From CAWHHZ01 sp963829355 (GTDB lineage: Bacteria > Acidobacteriota > Thermoanaerobaculia > Gp7-AA8 > JAHWKK01): 64,000 bases of DNA. This document shows positions 1 to 9,013 of this stretch, piece by piece (position 1 is the stretch's first letter; every line of letters begins with the position of its first letter). A program made the translations under genes and the position numbers. Below the pieces are notes generated by a model, which did no database searches, was not told the origin of the DNA, and saw only the letters and a list, made by a program, of their open reading frames with translations. The stretch is taken from positions 113,670-177,669 of the forward strand of contig CAWHHZ010000012.1 of assembly GCA_963829355.1 (NCBI GenBank). The letters run 5' to 3'.

Positions 1-633
1 CTGACCCTCGCACTGGCCTTCTGTCTTCTGACCGCGGCGATTGCACAGATGATTGGTCTGGCTCCGATCGTCGGCGCCTTTGCCGCCGGCCTCGTCCTGG
101 ACCCTGTCCATTTCAAGCACTTCGAGGATTCGAAGGTGATCCTCGACGTCAAGGCCGCGACCGCGACGGAGAGTCCGGAGGTTCGGGAAAAGATCCTGCA
201 CGCGATGGAGCCGCACTCGCACCGTCACGTCGAGGACCTGCTCGAACCAATTGGACACCTCCTTGTGCCTCTCTTCTTTGTATTCACCGGAATGAACGTC
301 CGGCTCGAGGCGCTCGCGAGCCTCGAGGTTCTTCCTCTCGCGATCGGAGTGACCATCGCAGCCATCGTCGGCAAGATCGTGGCCGGACTCGGATCGGCAA
401 AGGGCACGAACCGCCTGCTCGTCGGAGTCGGGATGGTTCCGCGCGGCGAGGTAGGCCTCATTTTCGCCGCGACGGGTGCCAGCCTCGGAGTCGTCGACGC
501 CAGACTGTACGGAATCATCGTGACGATGGTCATCTTCACGACGCTCGTTCCGCCACCGATTCTCGCGGTTCTGATCCGCCGGTCCGAGAAGCCGGGCGAC
601 AAGGAGCTGGTCCCGGCGCCGAAGGCGGCGTAA
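1..633 (+). CDS. Cation:proton antiporter (CPA2-like), C-terminal part
   Basis: The gene enters from outside the window; the frame is open from base 1 and stops at TAA 631-633, leaving about 210 C-terminal residues. The visible part has several hydrophobic helices, including an APIVGAFAAGLVL helix and the motif GMVPRGEVGLIFA, which is typical of the last transmembrane helices of CPA2-family Na+ or K+/H+ exchangers in the inner membrane. A short charged loop rich in H and E (about residues 55-80 of the visible part) separates two helix groups. The ion specificity cannot be read from this fragment. A long stem-loop starts one base after the stop codon. Confidence 0.85.
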   Translation: MTLALAFCLLTAAIAQMIGLAPIVGAFAAGLVLDPVHFKHFEDSKVILDVKAATATESPEVREKILHAMEPHSHRHVEDLLEPIGHLLVPLFFVFTGMNVRLEALASLEVLPLAIGVTIAAIVGKIVAGLGSAKGTNRLLVGVGMVPRGEVGLIFAATGASLGVVDARLYGIIVTMVIFTTLVPPPILAVLIRRSEKPGDKELVPAPKAA

Positions 634-691
634 CCCGCATTACTCACCAGATGTCGTGCGGACGCAGTAGAAAGCTGGTGAGAAATGCGGG
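634..691. repeat. Long stem-loop after the antiporter gene
   Basis: Arms 634-650 and 675-691 are inverted copies, matching at 16 of 17 positions (CCCGCATT.CTCACCAG), with a 24-nt loop. It begins directly after the antiporter stop codon. There is no T-run, so it may be an mRNA 3'-end stabiliser or a dispersed palindromic repeat rather than a classical terminator. Confidence 0.6.
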
Positions 692-728
692 CTAGGGGAT
701 CGGCATTCGCGACAGATTCCTTTGGAGT

Positions 729-760
729 GCTGAGCTCGCCGAAGGACGAGCTCAGCTTTT
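729..760. terminator. Candidate intrinsic terminator
   Basis: Perfect 10-bp arms GCTGAGCTCG (729-738) and CGAGCTCAGC (747-756) around an 8-nt loop are followed by four T (757-760). A similar hairpin core recurs near 7190-7210, so it may also belong to a dispersed repeat family. It lies between two plus-strand genes. Confidence 0.45.
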
Positions 761-1012
761 CATCGCACCGCTTGCCCTGCGGCGTCTTTCAAATTGCAGG
801 GAAAATCTCTTGATTTGTGCCGATTCAGGCCTCGATCGCGGATGCCACAGGATCCAAAGCGGTGCTCGTCCTACGGCGAGCACCGCACTCCAAATCACAG
901 CCCGATGCGCGACAAAGTGCCAATGGATCCAGCGAAGCAGCGTCCATCCCGCGGCTCGAAAGGGCGACCGCCAGGATGGTACTCTTCCACGCTGATAATC
1001 GGAGGGTACTGA
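761..1012. other. Intergenic region before the amidohydrolase
   Basis: No coding sequence is recognised here. It contains an 8-bp-arm hairpin (GGTGCTCG 861-868 / CGAGCACC 877-884). An AG-rich stretch (GGAGGGTACTG) just before the ATG at 1013 is the likely ribosome binding site of the amidohydrolase. Confidence 0.5.
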
Positions 1013-2317
1013 ATGAAGCTTCTCTCGCTCTGTCTGGCCGTTGTTGCCTCGTTGTGCCTTGCACTTCCCGCTGCAGCACAGCAGATCACCATCATTCACG
1101 CGGGCGGTTTGCTGGCTGTTCCGGGAGAGCGACCGTTGACCGAACAGACCATCGTCGTACGCGACGGCGTGATCGATTCGATCAGGAGCGGCTATCTGAG
1201 TCCTCGGGAGCTGGAGCTCGGAAACGCCGAAGTGATCGATCTTCGAAGCATGTTCGTTCTCCCGGGGCTGATCGACATGCACACGCACCTCACGGGTGAG
1301 CGGGATCCCGACGCCAATCCGCACCGATGGGTCACGGAGTACGATGCGAGCATGGCGCTGGAGTCGATCCAACACCTCGAGCGAACGCTGGATGCCGGAT
1401 TCACGACAGTGCGGAACGTCGGTGCAGACCACAAGGTGATTCTTCCTCTCAAGGAGGCGGTCGAGAAGGGATGGATTCGAGGTCCTCGAATCATCGCGGC
1501 CACCGAGCCGGTGACCGCGACCGGTGGGCATGGCGACCTGCATGGTTACCGGGAGGAGATCGCAGCTCTCTATCGGAGCGTGGGAGTCTGTGATGGAGCT
1601 GATGACTGCAGACGGGCTGTGCGGGCGCTCGTCAAGCAGGGTGCCGATCTGATCAAGATCACTGCTACGGGGGGAGTGCTCAGCAATACGGCGGCAGGTG
1701 TGGGGCAGCAGCTCACCGATGACGAGTTGACAGCAATCGTCGAGACGGCGCATTCACTCGGCCGCAGGGTGGCGGCGCATGCTCATTCTGCCGGCGGCAT
1801 CAATGCCGCGCTCCGAGCCGGTGTCGACTCGATCGAGCACGGGAGCTTTCTCGACGACGAGTCGGTGAGGCTGTTCCGGGAGACCGGCGCCTATCTCGTC
1901 CCAACTTTGCTCGCGGGTGTTTCCATTGCGGAGGAAATGGAGTCGAACGACGAGATTCCTCCCGCGATCAGGGCAAAAATTGCGGAAGTGTCACCTGCGA
2001 TGCGATCGGCGTTTCAGCGTGCGCTGCAAGGAGGAGTGAACATCGCATTCGGTACCGACTCTGGCGTCAGCCGGCATGGCGTCAATGCACGTGAGCTCGA
2101 GCTGATGGTCGAGTACGGCATGGATCCGATGGCCGCGATCCGGTCGGCGACGGTCGAAGCGGCACGGCTTCTCGACCGGGAGTCGCAGATCGGAACCATC
2201 GAGGCTGGCAAAGCTGCCGACATCATCGCCGTGGACGGCGACCCGCTCGACGATATCAGCGTCATGACGGACGTCGACTGGGTGATGAAGGGTGGGGTCG
2301 TTCAGGGGTGTCGCTGA
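1013..2317 (+). CDS. Secreted amidohydrolase family protein (imidazolonepropionase/prolidase-like)
   Basis: A 434-residue metal-dependent hydrolase. Residues 1-23 form a Sec signal peptide ending ALPAAAQ, so it acts in the periplasm or outside. The amidohydrolase barrel shows the metal motif DMHTHL (about residue 85), a lysine in the LIKITATGGV strand that may be the carbamylated bridge, the histidines of RRVAAHAHS and SIEHGSF, and the catalytic aspartate in FGTDSGV. The C-terminal segment IGTIEAGKAADIIAVDGDPL is the usual small beta-domain of this family. Relatives hydrolyse dipeptides, often with C-terminal proline, or cyclic amides; the substrate here is unknown. GGAGG lies close before the ATG. 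The gene is convergent with the transporter at 2343. Confidence 0.9.
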   Translation: MKLLSLCLAVVASLCLALPAAAQQITIIHAGGLLAVPGERPLTEQTIVVRDGVIDSIRSGYLSPRELELGNAEVIDLRSMFVLPGLIDMHTHLTGERDPDANPHRWVTEYDASMALESIQHLERTLDAGFTTVRNVGADHKVILPLKEAVEKGWIRGPRIIAATEPVTATGGHGDLHGYREEIAALYRSVGVCDGADDCRRAVRALVKQGADLIKITATGGVLSNTAAGVGQQLTDDELTAIVETAHSLGRRVAAHAHSAGGINAALRAGVDSIEHGSFLDDESVRLFRETGAYLVPTLLAGVSIAEEMESNDEIPPAIRAKIAEVSPAMRSAFQRALQGGVNIAFGTDSGVSRHGVNARELELMVEYGMDPMAAIRSATVEAARLLDRESQIGTIEAGKAADIIAVDGDPLDDISVMTDVDWVMKGGVVQGCR

Positions 2318-2342
2318 CGCCCGGCCGAATGACAAGAGACGC

Positions 2343-4631
2343 TCATCGCTCGTTGCTGTTGATCAGGACCTCTCCGAACGCGAGATCTTCCGCCGCAAGA
2401 ACATAGAGCGTCGGAGGCATTCCCGCGGATTGCTGCCGGAGTGCCTGATAGTAGAGCTCGAAATCCGCCTGGGGTCTTGCGAGTCCCATGAAAATGAGGT
2501 CAGCGTCGGCCGAGGACTCGCGCAGGATGTCGATGAATGCGCGATCTCTGGCCGGGATGATCTCGAACTCCGCGCCAGTTCGTGCTGTCTTCACAATCGA
2601 CGCGAGATTCTCGGCTGCGGCCTCCACTGCGGACTCGGAGCTCACCACCATCTTGAGCACCACCCGCGCCTCCCGCCATTGATGACTCGTCTGCAGGAGG
2701 TAGGCGAGGATCATCATGAGTCCTCCGTTGAGATTCAATCCTCCCCACCAGACGTCGATCCGCTGTTTCTCGCCGAATCGCATCTCCATGTCGTCCTGGA
2801 GAATCAGAACATTGCGCCTGGCATTGTGAAACCCCGTCACCATGCGGCAGTACGCCGCGCGATGCTCCGGCTTCTCCGTATCGCCCAGCAGAATCGTGTT
2901 AGGAACGACGTTGCCGAGACCGTAGTGGCGGACGAGCATGTCCGCTCCGGCGAACGTGTCCTCGGCCGCAACGACCCTCACGAGACTCTGCACACCCCTC
3001 GCTTCGAGGTAATCTCTGATCGTCGACTGCATCGACAGCACTCGTTCCTCTGTCATCGATTCACGGGGCAGAACCGTCGCAACTGTGAGCATCCCCCGGC
3101 TGTGTCCCAACGCGTTCGCGAGCTCGATCAGGTGCCAGCGGCGGGTGGGAGCACCCGAGAGTACGAGCAGTTGCGGCCGCCAGTTCTTCGGATCAGCAGG
3201 TGTGTTGAGCCGAAGGAGAGAAATTCTGAGCGCCGCCATCCAGATCCCGTGTCGCACGTCGCCCCACGCGGTCTTCATTTCGCGCCGCTCGAGCACGAGG
3301 TAGATGATCAGGACGAAGACGGCCGCGATGATTGTCGCGACGGCGTTGATGAGAAACATCACCGCGATGCAGCCGATGGCGCCGAGGATCGAGAATGACC
3401 AATGCACGCGGAAAGTCGGACGGAACGACGGGCTTCGGAGGAATCTCTCGATGCCGGCCGCAATATTCAGCACGCCGTACGTGGTGAGAAAGAACATCGT
3501 CAGCACGGGAGCGATGATGTCGAGCGTGGCGAATGAGACGGCGAGCAGCGCGATCGCTAGAGTGAATAGAGTCCCATTTCGTGGCTCATCGGCTTGTCCA
3601 TGACCCTTGCCCATCCATGAGAGGGAACGCGGCAGTACACCGTCCCGAGCGAGTGCCTGCAGTACGCGTGGGGCTCCGAGGATGCTTCCGAGAGCGCTGG
3701 AGAGCGTGGCGCCCCAGACTCCGAGGATGATCGCGTCGCCCCAGAATGCGATGCGCCGCATGATGAGCGGCTCCTCGACCAGGGTCGCAGCATCGGCGCG
3801 GGAAGCAAGGATGATCGGAAGCACCATGTAGATGATGTATCCCGCTCCCACCGCCATCAGGGTTCCGCGTGGAATTGCACGCGACGGATCACGGAGGTCT
3901 CCCGACATGTTGACCCCGGCCATGATGCCGGTGACGGCCGGAAAGAATACGGCGAAGACTACCCAGAAAGATGCCGAGGATCTCGCCGGAACGCCCCACA
4001 TCTCAACGGATGTTTGTTCTATAGGGCTGCCGAAGAAGAGGGACAGGAGCGACAGAGCGATTGCCGCCATAATGAAATACTGCGCCTTGATCGCCGTACG
4101 GGCCGACTTGAGAGCGAGAGCCGCAATCAGCAGCGTTGTCACGATCCCGACGATACGCTGGTCGAGGGATGGGAAGACGAGCACGACACTCTCGGCGAAT
4201 CCGACCGTGTAGAGGGCGACCGATAGCGCCTGCGCCACAAAGAGAGGGATCCCGACCGCGCCACCCGTTTCCACGCCCAGGGATCGGCTGATCATGTAAT
4301 ACGCACCCCCCGCCCGTACTCGCTGGTCAGTTGCAATCTCGGCGATGGAGAGAGCCGTGAGTAACGTGATGGAGGTGGAAAGGGTGACGATGATCAGTGT
4401 GCCGACGAGTCCGACGTTGCCGACGACCCAGCCGAACCGGAGGTACATGATCACGCCGAGAATCGTGAGAATCGATGGCGTGAATACTCCGCCGAACGTG
4501 CCGAGTCCGGCACCGCCGGCTTTCAGAACAGTCTTTGGATCCGTAGTTCCGTTCGAGTGGGTCTGCGGCACGGGGGGGATTGTAGCGGAGGGGAGGGACC
4601 AGCGCTCATTGAAAGTCACGATGCATCGCAT
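2343..4631 (-). CDS. SLC12-like amino acid/cation-chloride cotransporter (APC superfamily)
   Basis: Membrane transporter of about 762 residues. After a short cytoplasmic N-terminus come roughly 12 helices; the first carries FGGVFTPSILTILGVIMYLRFGWVVG, followed by the TDQRVRAGGAYYMISR segment, both typical of bacterial SLC12-type permeases. A soluble C-terminal half of about 300 residues (containing RPQLLVLSGAPTRRWHLIELA) matches the regulatory domain seen in Na-K-Cl cotransporter relatives. The ATG at 4631 is preferred; a longer version from 4778 would add a low-complexity non-membrane tail, and a GTG at 4571 is also possible. It is divergent from the cytochrome peroxidase. The actual ion or amino acid is not evident. 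Confidence 0.85.
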   Translation of the reverse strand: MRCIVTFNERWSLPSATIPPVPQTHSNGTTDPKTVLKAGGAGLGTFGGVFTPSILTILGVIMYLRFGWVVGNVGLVGTLIIVTLSTSITLLTALSIAEIATDQRVRAGGAYYMISRSLGVETGGAVGIPLFVAQALSVALYTVGFAESVVLVFPSLDQRIVGIVTTLLIAALALKSARTAIKAQYFIMAAIALSLLSLFFGSPIEQTSVEMWGVPARSSASFWVVFAVFFPAVTGIMAGVNMSGDLRDPSRAIPRGTLMAVGAGYIIYMVLPIILASRADAATLVEEPLIMRRIAFWGDAIILGVWGATLSSALGSILGAPRVLQALARDGVLPRSLSWMGKGHGQADEPRNGTLFTLAIALLAVSFATLDIIAPVLTMFFLTTYGVLNIAAGIERFLRSPSFRPTFRVHWSFSILGAIGCIAVMFLINAVATIIAAVFVLIIYLVLERREMKTAWGDVRHGIWMAALRISLLRLNTPADPKNWRPQLLVLSGAPTRRWHLIELANALGHSRGMLTVATVLPRESMTEERVLSMQSTIRDYLEARGVQSLVRVVAAEDTFAGADMLVRHYGLGNVVPNTILLGDTEKPEHRAAYCRMVTGFHNARRNVLILQDDMEMRFGEKQRIDVWWGGLNLNGGLMMILAYLLQTSHQWREARVVLKMVVSSESAVEAAAENLASIVKTARTGAEFEIIPARDRAFIDILRESSADADLIFMGLARPQADFELYYQALRQQSAGMPPTLYVLAAEDLAFGEVLINSNER

Positions 4632-4761
4632 TACCCCGGCCACACCCGCAGGTCCAGGTGTTTGCACACTATCATGGACAGGTTTACATTCTGGACGAGT
4701 GGGGAAGAGTCGGCGCTGAGGAACATCAGCCCGTCTGATCGCGTTTGTTGGACACGGTGCC

Positions 4762-5812
4762 ATGAGAATGATCTTCAATCCGTTTCAACTTCCTCTCAGA
4801 TCCGCCGCTCCACGTGCATTGATGGTCTTTCTTGCGCTCGTCTTTGCCGTTCTTTTCGCCAGCGCCTGCAATAGCGACAGTGACGAGCGCGCTTGCCTCG
4901 AAAAGCCGGCGCGTGTTCGGAACCCTTCCCGAGACGATGCCGGGGAGTGAGCACGACAGCCCGAAGATGATCGACCTCGGCCGGGAGCTCTTCGTGTCGA
5001 ATGAGTTGTCGGTCAATCGAACTCAGTCGTGTCACACGTGCCATCGGCTCGACGGGGCTGGTGTGGACCGCCTCCCCACTTCTCCCGGAGCGCTCGGAGG
5101 TCTGGGTGCCCGAAACACTCCAACGGTGATCAACGCCGGATTCCACGCGACGCAGTTCTGGGATGGGCGTGCCGTCACCCTCGAAGAGCAGGCAACCGGC
5201 CCCCTGTTCAACCCGATCGAGATGGCCATGCCGTCTGAAGATGCAGTGATCGCGCGGCTGCGAAAGTCCCCGTTCCGGGACGACTTCGCGGCCGCATTCC
5301 CGGATGATGCGGAGCCAGTGACGATGGCGAATCTGACCGCCGCGGTCGCCGCGTTCCAGCGGACACTGATCTCGAGGGACCGCTTCGATCAGTTCATGGC
5401 GGGCGATTACGACGCTCTGACGATCGAGGAGAAGCACGGGCTGAAAGTGTTCATGGCCACCGGATGCGCCAGTTGCCATGGGGGGCCGCTGCTCGGTGGC
5501 AACATCTTTCAGAAGCTCGGCATCGTGAACGAGTATCCGAATGATTCCGACATCGGAAGGGCAGCGTTGACCAATCGGAATCGCGATCGGTTCGTCTTCA
5601 AGGTCCCGGCTCTGCGCAATGTCGCCCTCAGCGGACCTTACTTTCACGATGGATCGGTGGAGACCCTCCCGGAGGCAGTCGACGAGATGGCGTGGCTTCA
5701 ACTCGGCCGGAAGCTGCCGCAGGAGGATCGCGACGCCATCGTCGTCTTCCTCAACTCACTGACGGATACGAGCGGCGTCGCATCGATGAAGATCGAAGAG
5801 ATCCCCGAGTAG
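4762..5812 (+). CDS. Di-haem cytochrome c peroxidase / MauG family lipoprotein, frame broken near the N-terminus
   Basis: The N-terminus from ATG 4762 is a lipoprotein signal peptide (hydrophobic FLALVFAVLFASAC, lipobox cysteine near residue 36). The mature part, starting FGTLPETMPG, lies in the next frame, so a single-base shift between about 4880 and 4935 separates the two. The mature region (about 300 residues) has two haem c sites, CHTCH and CASCH, conserved QFWDGRA and NPIEMAMP segments, and the FKVPALRNVALSGPYFHDGS motif, all typical of bacterial di-haem peroxidases. The family reduces peroxide or oxidises periplasmic partners. An alternative TTG start at 4832 would give an intact frame but no export signal, which a c-type cytochrome needs. 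Confidence 0.85.
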
Positions 5813-5819
5813 GATGTGT

Positions 5820-5952
5820 GTGGGTCGCGCGTCTCGCGCGATGCATCCCTGCCGGGCGTCTCGCCGGCATGCCATTGAGCCGAAGTTCGCGTTCCCACTC
5901 AACCGTCAGGGGGCGAGACACCCCCTGACATCGCGCGAGACGCGCGACCCAC
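5820..5952. repeat. 133-bp nested palindromic element
   Basis: Perfect 24-bp inverted arms (5820-5843 and 5929-5952, core GTCGCGCGTCTCGCGCGATG) enclose a smaller perfect hairpin (GTCAGGGGG 5905-5913 / CCCCCTGAC 5921-5929) and a TGCCGG/CCGGCA stem. It fills the gap between two convergent genes and could fold into a large cruciform or act as a bidirectional terminator. No transposase is nearby. Confidence 0.75.
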
Positions 5953-5955
5953 TGT

Positions 5956-6954
5956 TTACGCGAAAGCCTCGGCGATCAGCTCGTATGACCGACGTCGATC
6001 TTCGTGTTTGAAGGTCATCGTCACGATCATGACTTCCTCGGCGCCGTACTCGTCGGCTGCGGCCTCGATCTGCCGTCGTACGGTTGACGGGGAGCCGACG
6101 AGGTTCCGGCGCCGGCGTCCACCGGAAGAGCTGCCGCGCGCTGGCTCCGACTCCAGGTAGGCGAGGGCCTTCTCGATCGGGGGAACGGGAATGAGCTGCC
6201 CTCTCATCAGCAGCTTGAACATCATCCGCGCACTCGAGGAGATCGCGCGAGCCTCCTCGTCCGTCTCTGCACATGTCACCCATACCGAGACGATGCTCTT
6301 CGGCTGCTGAATCGATCGCGCCGGCGTGAAGTTGCTGCGGTACGTTCGGACGATTTCCGCGCCACCGGCGTTGATGAAGTCGGCAAAGGCGTAGGGGAGT
6401 CCGAGCTCTGCAGCCCACTCTCCACTCTGGGGGGAGCTGCCGAGGAGCCAGAGCTCCGGCTTTCCAGGCCGTCCCGGAAGGAGGGACAGATGGCGGAATG
6501 GATGATCGGCCGGAAGATCGTCATCGAGGTATCCGATCAGCTCGACCAGTTGTGCGGGAAAGTCGTCAGGCGCGGCCTGCCTCCGGTCGCGCTGGAGTGC
6601 GAATGCGGTTCGCGGATCAGTTCCCGCTGCACGGCCGAGGCCGAGGTCGACACGTCCGGGGTGAAGAGCGCTGAGGATGCTCCACGTCTCGGCAACCTTG
6701 AGAGGGCTGTAGTGCGGGAGCATCACCCCACCACTGCCGATCCTGATGTGCGATGTTGCGGCGCCGATCGCGCCGACGACGACCTCCGGACTCGCGCAGG
6801 CGAGCGAGGGCGTGCCGTGGTGTTCGGCTACCCAGTAGCGCGCGTATCCGAGACTCTCGCAGAGGCGCGCGAGATCGATCGTATTGTGCAGCGCTTCCGC
6901 GCCGGAAGACCCCTCGGAGATCGGTGACTGGTCGAGAACGCTGAGTGTGAGCAT
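5956..6954 (-). CDS. LLM-class flavin-dependent oxidoreductase
   Basis: A 332-residue luciferase-like monooxygenase with the TIM-barrel pattern of the group that starts with a LSVLDQSPI segment. Recognisable blocks are YARYWVAEHHG, IRIGSGGVMLPHYSPLKVAE (FMN/F420 phosphate-binding region), VDLGLGRAAGTDP and ELWLLGSSPQSGEWAAELGLPYAFA. The C-terminal EEVMIVTMTFKHEDRRRSYELIAEAF is also typical. These enzymes are cytoplasmic and use reduced flavin or F420; the substrate is unknown. It stands alone, with a palindromic element at its 3' side and a dispersed repeat at its 5' side. Confidence 0.9.
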   Translation of the reverse strand: MLTLSVLDQSPISEGSSGAEALHNTIDLARLCESLGYARYWVAEHHGTPSLACASPEVVVGAIGAATSHIRIGSGGVMLPHYSPLKVAETWSILSALHPGRVDLGLGRAAGTDPRTAFALQRDRRQAAPDDFPAQLVELIGYLDDDLPADHPFRHLSLLPGRPGKPELWLLGSSPQSGEWAAELGLPYAFADFINAGGAEIVRTYRSNFTPARSIQQPKSIVSVWVTCAETDEEARAISSSARMMFKLLMRGQLIPVPPIEKALAYLESEPARGSSSGGRRRRNLVGSPSTVRRQIEAAADEYGAEEVMIVTMTFKHEDRRRSYELIAEAFA

Positions 6955-7010
6955 GAGTGTGAGGTGCTTCGAGCATCGTACCAGCTCCGAACCACCAGTG
7001 ACGCAGGGCA

Positions 7011-7387
7011 GTCATCCTGAGCGCCAGCGAAGACGATCGGGAACGAGGCCTGACTGTCGCGTTCTTTCCGTCGAGGACTGTGCGCCGTTCTTTCCGTCGT
7101 AGCCACATCGAGGCCGTAATCGGGATCCAGTCAGGAAATGTCCACTTCAGCTTGCAGCTCCGCCGCGGCTCGAAGCGGTGATGTACAGAGAGCTCGTCCT
7201 TCGGCGAGCTCAGCATCGAAAGAAGGCGCAAGTCATCGCTGCACAGTCTCGCGCAGCGAAGGATCGGGTGCGTCCTGACTGTCGCGTCTCTTTCCGTCCT
7301 GCCAGTCGGGCCGTACGCGATCCTTCGACCGTCCCTTCGGCTTCGCTCAGGGCAGGCCTCCGCTGCGCTCCGGCGGCTCAGGATGAC
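7011..7387. repeat. Dispersed repeat region with inverted ends (copy 1, composite)
   Basis: The interval starts with GTCATCCTGAGCG and ends with GGCTCAGGATGAC. Inside are the family's recurring blocks: CTGACTGTCGCG, TTCTTTCCGTC, GCGATCCTTCGACCGTC and TCCGCTGCGCTCCGGCGG. This copy looks composite, with two partial units joined around 7190-7250, including a GAGCTCGTCCTTCGGCGAGCTC hairpin. Other copies lie at 15079-15364, 18606-18751 and 37315-37441. The rest of the 6955-7404 gap holds no recognisable gene. Confidence 0.75.
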
Positions 7388-7404
7388 TGCCTGTCGGGGC
7401 CGGA

Positions 7405-8955
7405 TCAGGGTTTGATGTAGAGGAGCCAGACTGCCTTCACGCCCGCCCCGAGCCTGCGGAACAGCCCGCGACCGTGCGTGAAGACGAGGAATGCGTCGAG
7501 GCCTTCCTGCACATTGCCGCGGTAGTAGTGCCAGTAAGACTCGCGAAACCGGGAGAAGCGATCGATGATGGTCGAGCGCGTACGGACGCACTCCATCAGG
7601 CCAGCTTCTCCGTGGGTGTGGCCGGTGCCACTCGACTTGATCCCGCCGTAAGGCATATCCGCGATAAGGGCCACGATCACAGAATCATTGATCGAAACAG
7701 TGCCTGCCTCGATCGAGCGTGCGAGCTCGGTGGCGCGTGCGACGTCTCTGCTCCAGATACTCGCGCTGAGACCGTATCTGGAGGCGTTCGCCTGATCCAC
7801 GGCTTCAGCGGCGTCACGGACTCGTACGATCGGCAGAAGCGGACCGAACGTCTCTTCCTCGATCACCTTCATGTCCGGAGTCACGTCCACGAGAACGGTG
7901 GGAGGAAAGTGGAACTCATCCTCGCGTCCGGAGCCGCGTGAAGCGACTCGAGCACCGCGATCCAGAGCATCGTCGAGCTGAAGCTGGAGCTGGTGCTTCT
8001 GGCCGAGCGAGATCGGCGGCCCAACGGCTGACTGTTCCTGTTCATCGAGTCGGCGCACTGCCGCATTCAGATGTCCGAGAAACTCGTCGTAGACTTCATC
8101 GACGACGAAAACGCGCTTCGGCGCCACGCATGTCTGACCAGCGTTGGTGAAGCGCCCCCACGTGATCCCTTCCGCTGCAGTCTTCAGGTGAGCGTCTTCG
8201 AGAACGATGGCCGGATCGCTTCCACCGAGCTCGAGCACGTAAGGCGTCATGGTGCGCGAGGCCGCGGCTGCGATCTTTCGTCCGGTCGCCTCGCTGCCGA
8301 TGAAGAAGATCTTGTCGACATTCGAGTTGACGAGCGACGCTCCAGTCTCACCGGCTCCCTGCGTCACCTGCAGAAGATCCTCGGGAAGACCCGCGTCCGT
8401 CATCAGTTGAGCGAGCAGTGCTCCACACGATGGAGTAAGCTCCGAAGGCTTCAGGATGACGCCGTTTCCCGCGGCGAGTGCGGGGATGACGAGTCCGCTC
8501 GAGAGAAGGAACGGGTAGTTCCATGGCGTGATCGCTGCGACGACTCCGTAGGGCTCCATCTCGGTGAGGATCGTCTTGCGCCAGATTGCCAGGTTCGATG
8601 ATCTCCAGCGACGGGGCGCCAGAGCACGAGGGGCGAGGCGTGCGTAATATCGCGCGAACTCGACTGCGCCGAAGATCTCGAAGAACGCCTCGGTCGCCGA
8701 CTTTCCGGTCTCGTCGGCAATCGTTCCGGCGATCGAAATCCTGCGCTCGACGACGAGCTGCCGGAACCGCTCGAGAACTCGCGCTCGCTCTACGGGCGGA
8801 AGCATTCTCCAGCCCTCCTGCGCGCCGCGTGACCGCTCCACGGCCTCGTCGACGGCTGCTTTGTCAGCGGAGCCGAACTCGGCCCAGATCTCACCGGTCG
8901 CGGGGTTACGCGATCTGACAGTGGTGGATGCTTGATCCGTCGGAGCTTCGGTCAT
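7405..8955 (-). CDS. Aldehyde dehydrogenase family protein
   Basis: A 516-residue NAD(P)-dependent aldehyde dehydrogenase. It has the cofactor-binding ITPWNYPFLLSSG and FIGSEATGRKI segments, the catalytic glutamate in VLELGGSDP (about residue 240) and the nucleophilic cysteine in NAGQTCVAPKRVFV (about residue 275), followed by EETFGPLLPIVRV. The last 60 residues (from RFSRFRESYWHYYRG to WLLYIKP) extend beyond the usual fold and are aromatic and basic, possibly a membrane-association tail as in fatty-aldehyde dehydrogenases. It lies 58 bp downstream of the TPP enzyme on the same strand, so the two are probably cotranscribed and may act in sequence on one aldehyde. Confidence 0.92.
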   Translation of the reverse strand: MTEAPTDQASTTVRSRNPATGEIWAEFGSADKAAVDEAVERSRGAQEGWRMLPPVERARVLERFRQLVVERRISIAGTIADETGKSATEAFFEIFGAVEFARYYARLAPRALAPRRWRSSNLAIWRKTILTEMEPYGVVAAITPWNYPFLLSSGLVIPALAAGNGVILKPSELTPSCGALLAQLMTDAGLPEDLLQVTQGAGETGASLVNSNVDKIFFIGSEATGRKIAAAASRTMTPYVLELGGSDPAIVLEDAHLKTAAEGITWGRFTNAGQTCVAPKRVFVVDEVYDEFLGHLNAAVRRLDEQEQSAVGPPISLGQKHQLQLQLDDALDRGARVASRGSGREDEFHFPPTVLVDVTPDMKVIEEETFGPLLPIVRVRDAAEAVDQANASRYGLSASIWSRDVARATELARSIEAGTVSINDSVIVALIADMPYGGIKSSGTGHTHGEAGLMECVRTRSTIIDRFSRFRESYWHYYRGNVQEGLDAFLVFTHGRGLFRRLGAGVKAVWLLYIKP

Positions 8956-9013
8956 CGCCCGCCATTATGTCGCACTGGCGGGAGGATGTGAGGCAGCGCG
9001 GGAGCCTCCTCCC

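Noticed and set aside
752..1753. A 333-codon minus-strand frame opposite the amidohydrolase.
   Set aside because: It has no domain, and its arginine/histidine-rich composition is that of a shadow frame; the plus-strand gene has a signal peptide and all metal motifs.
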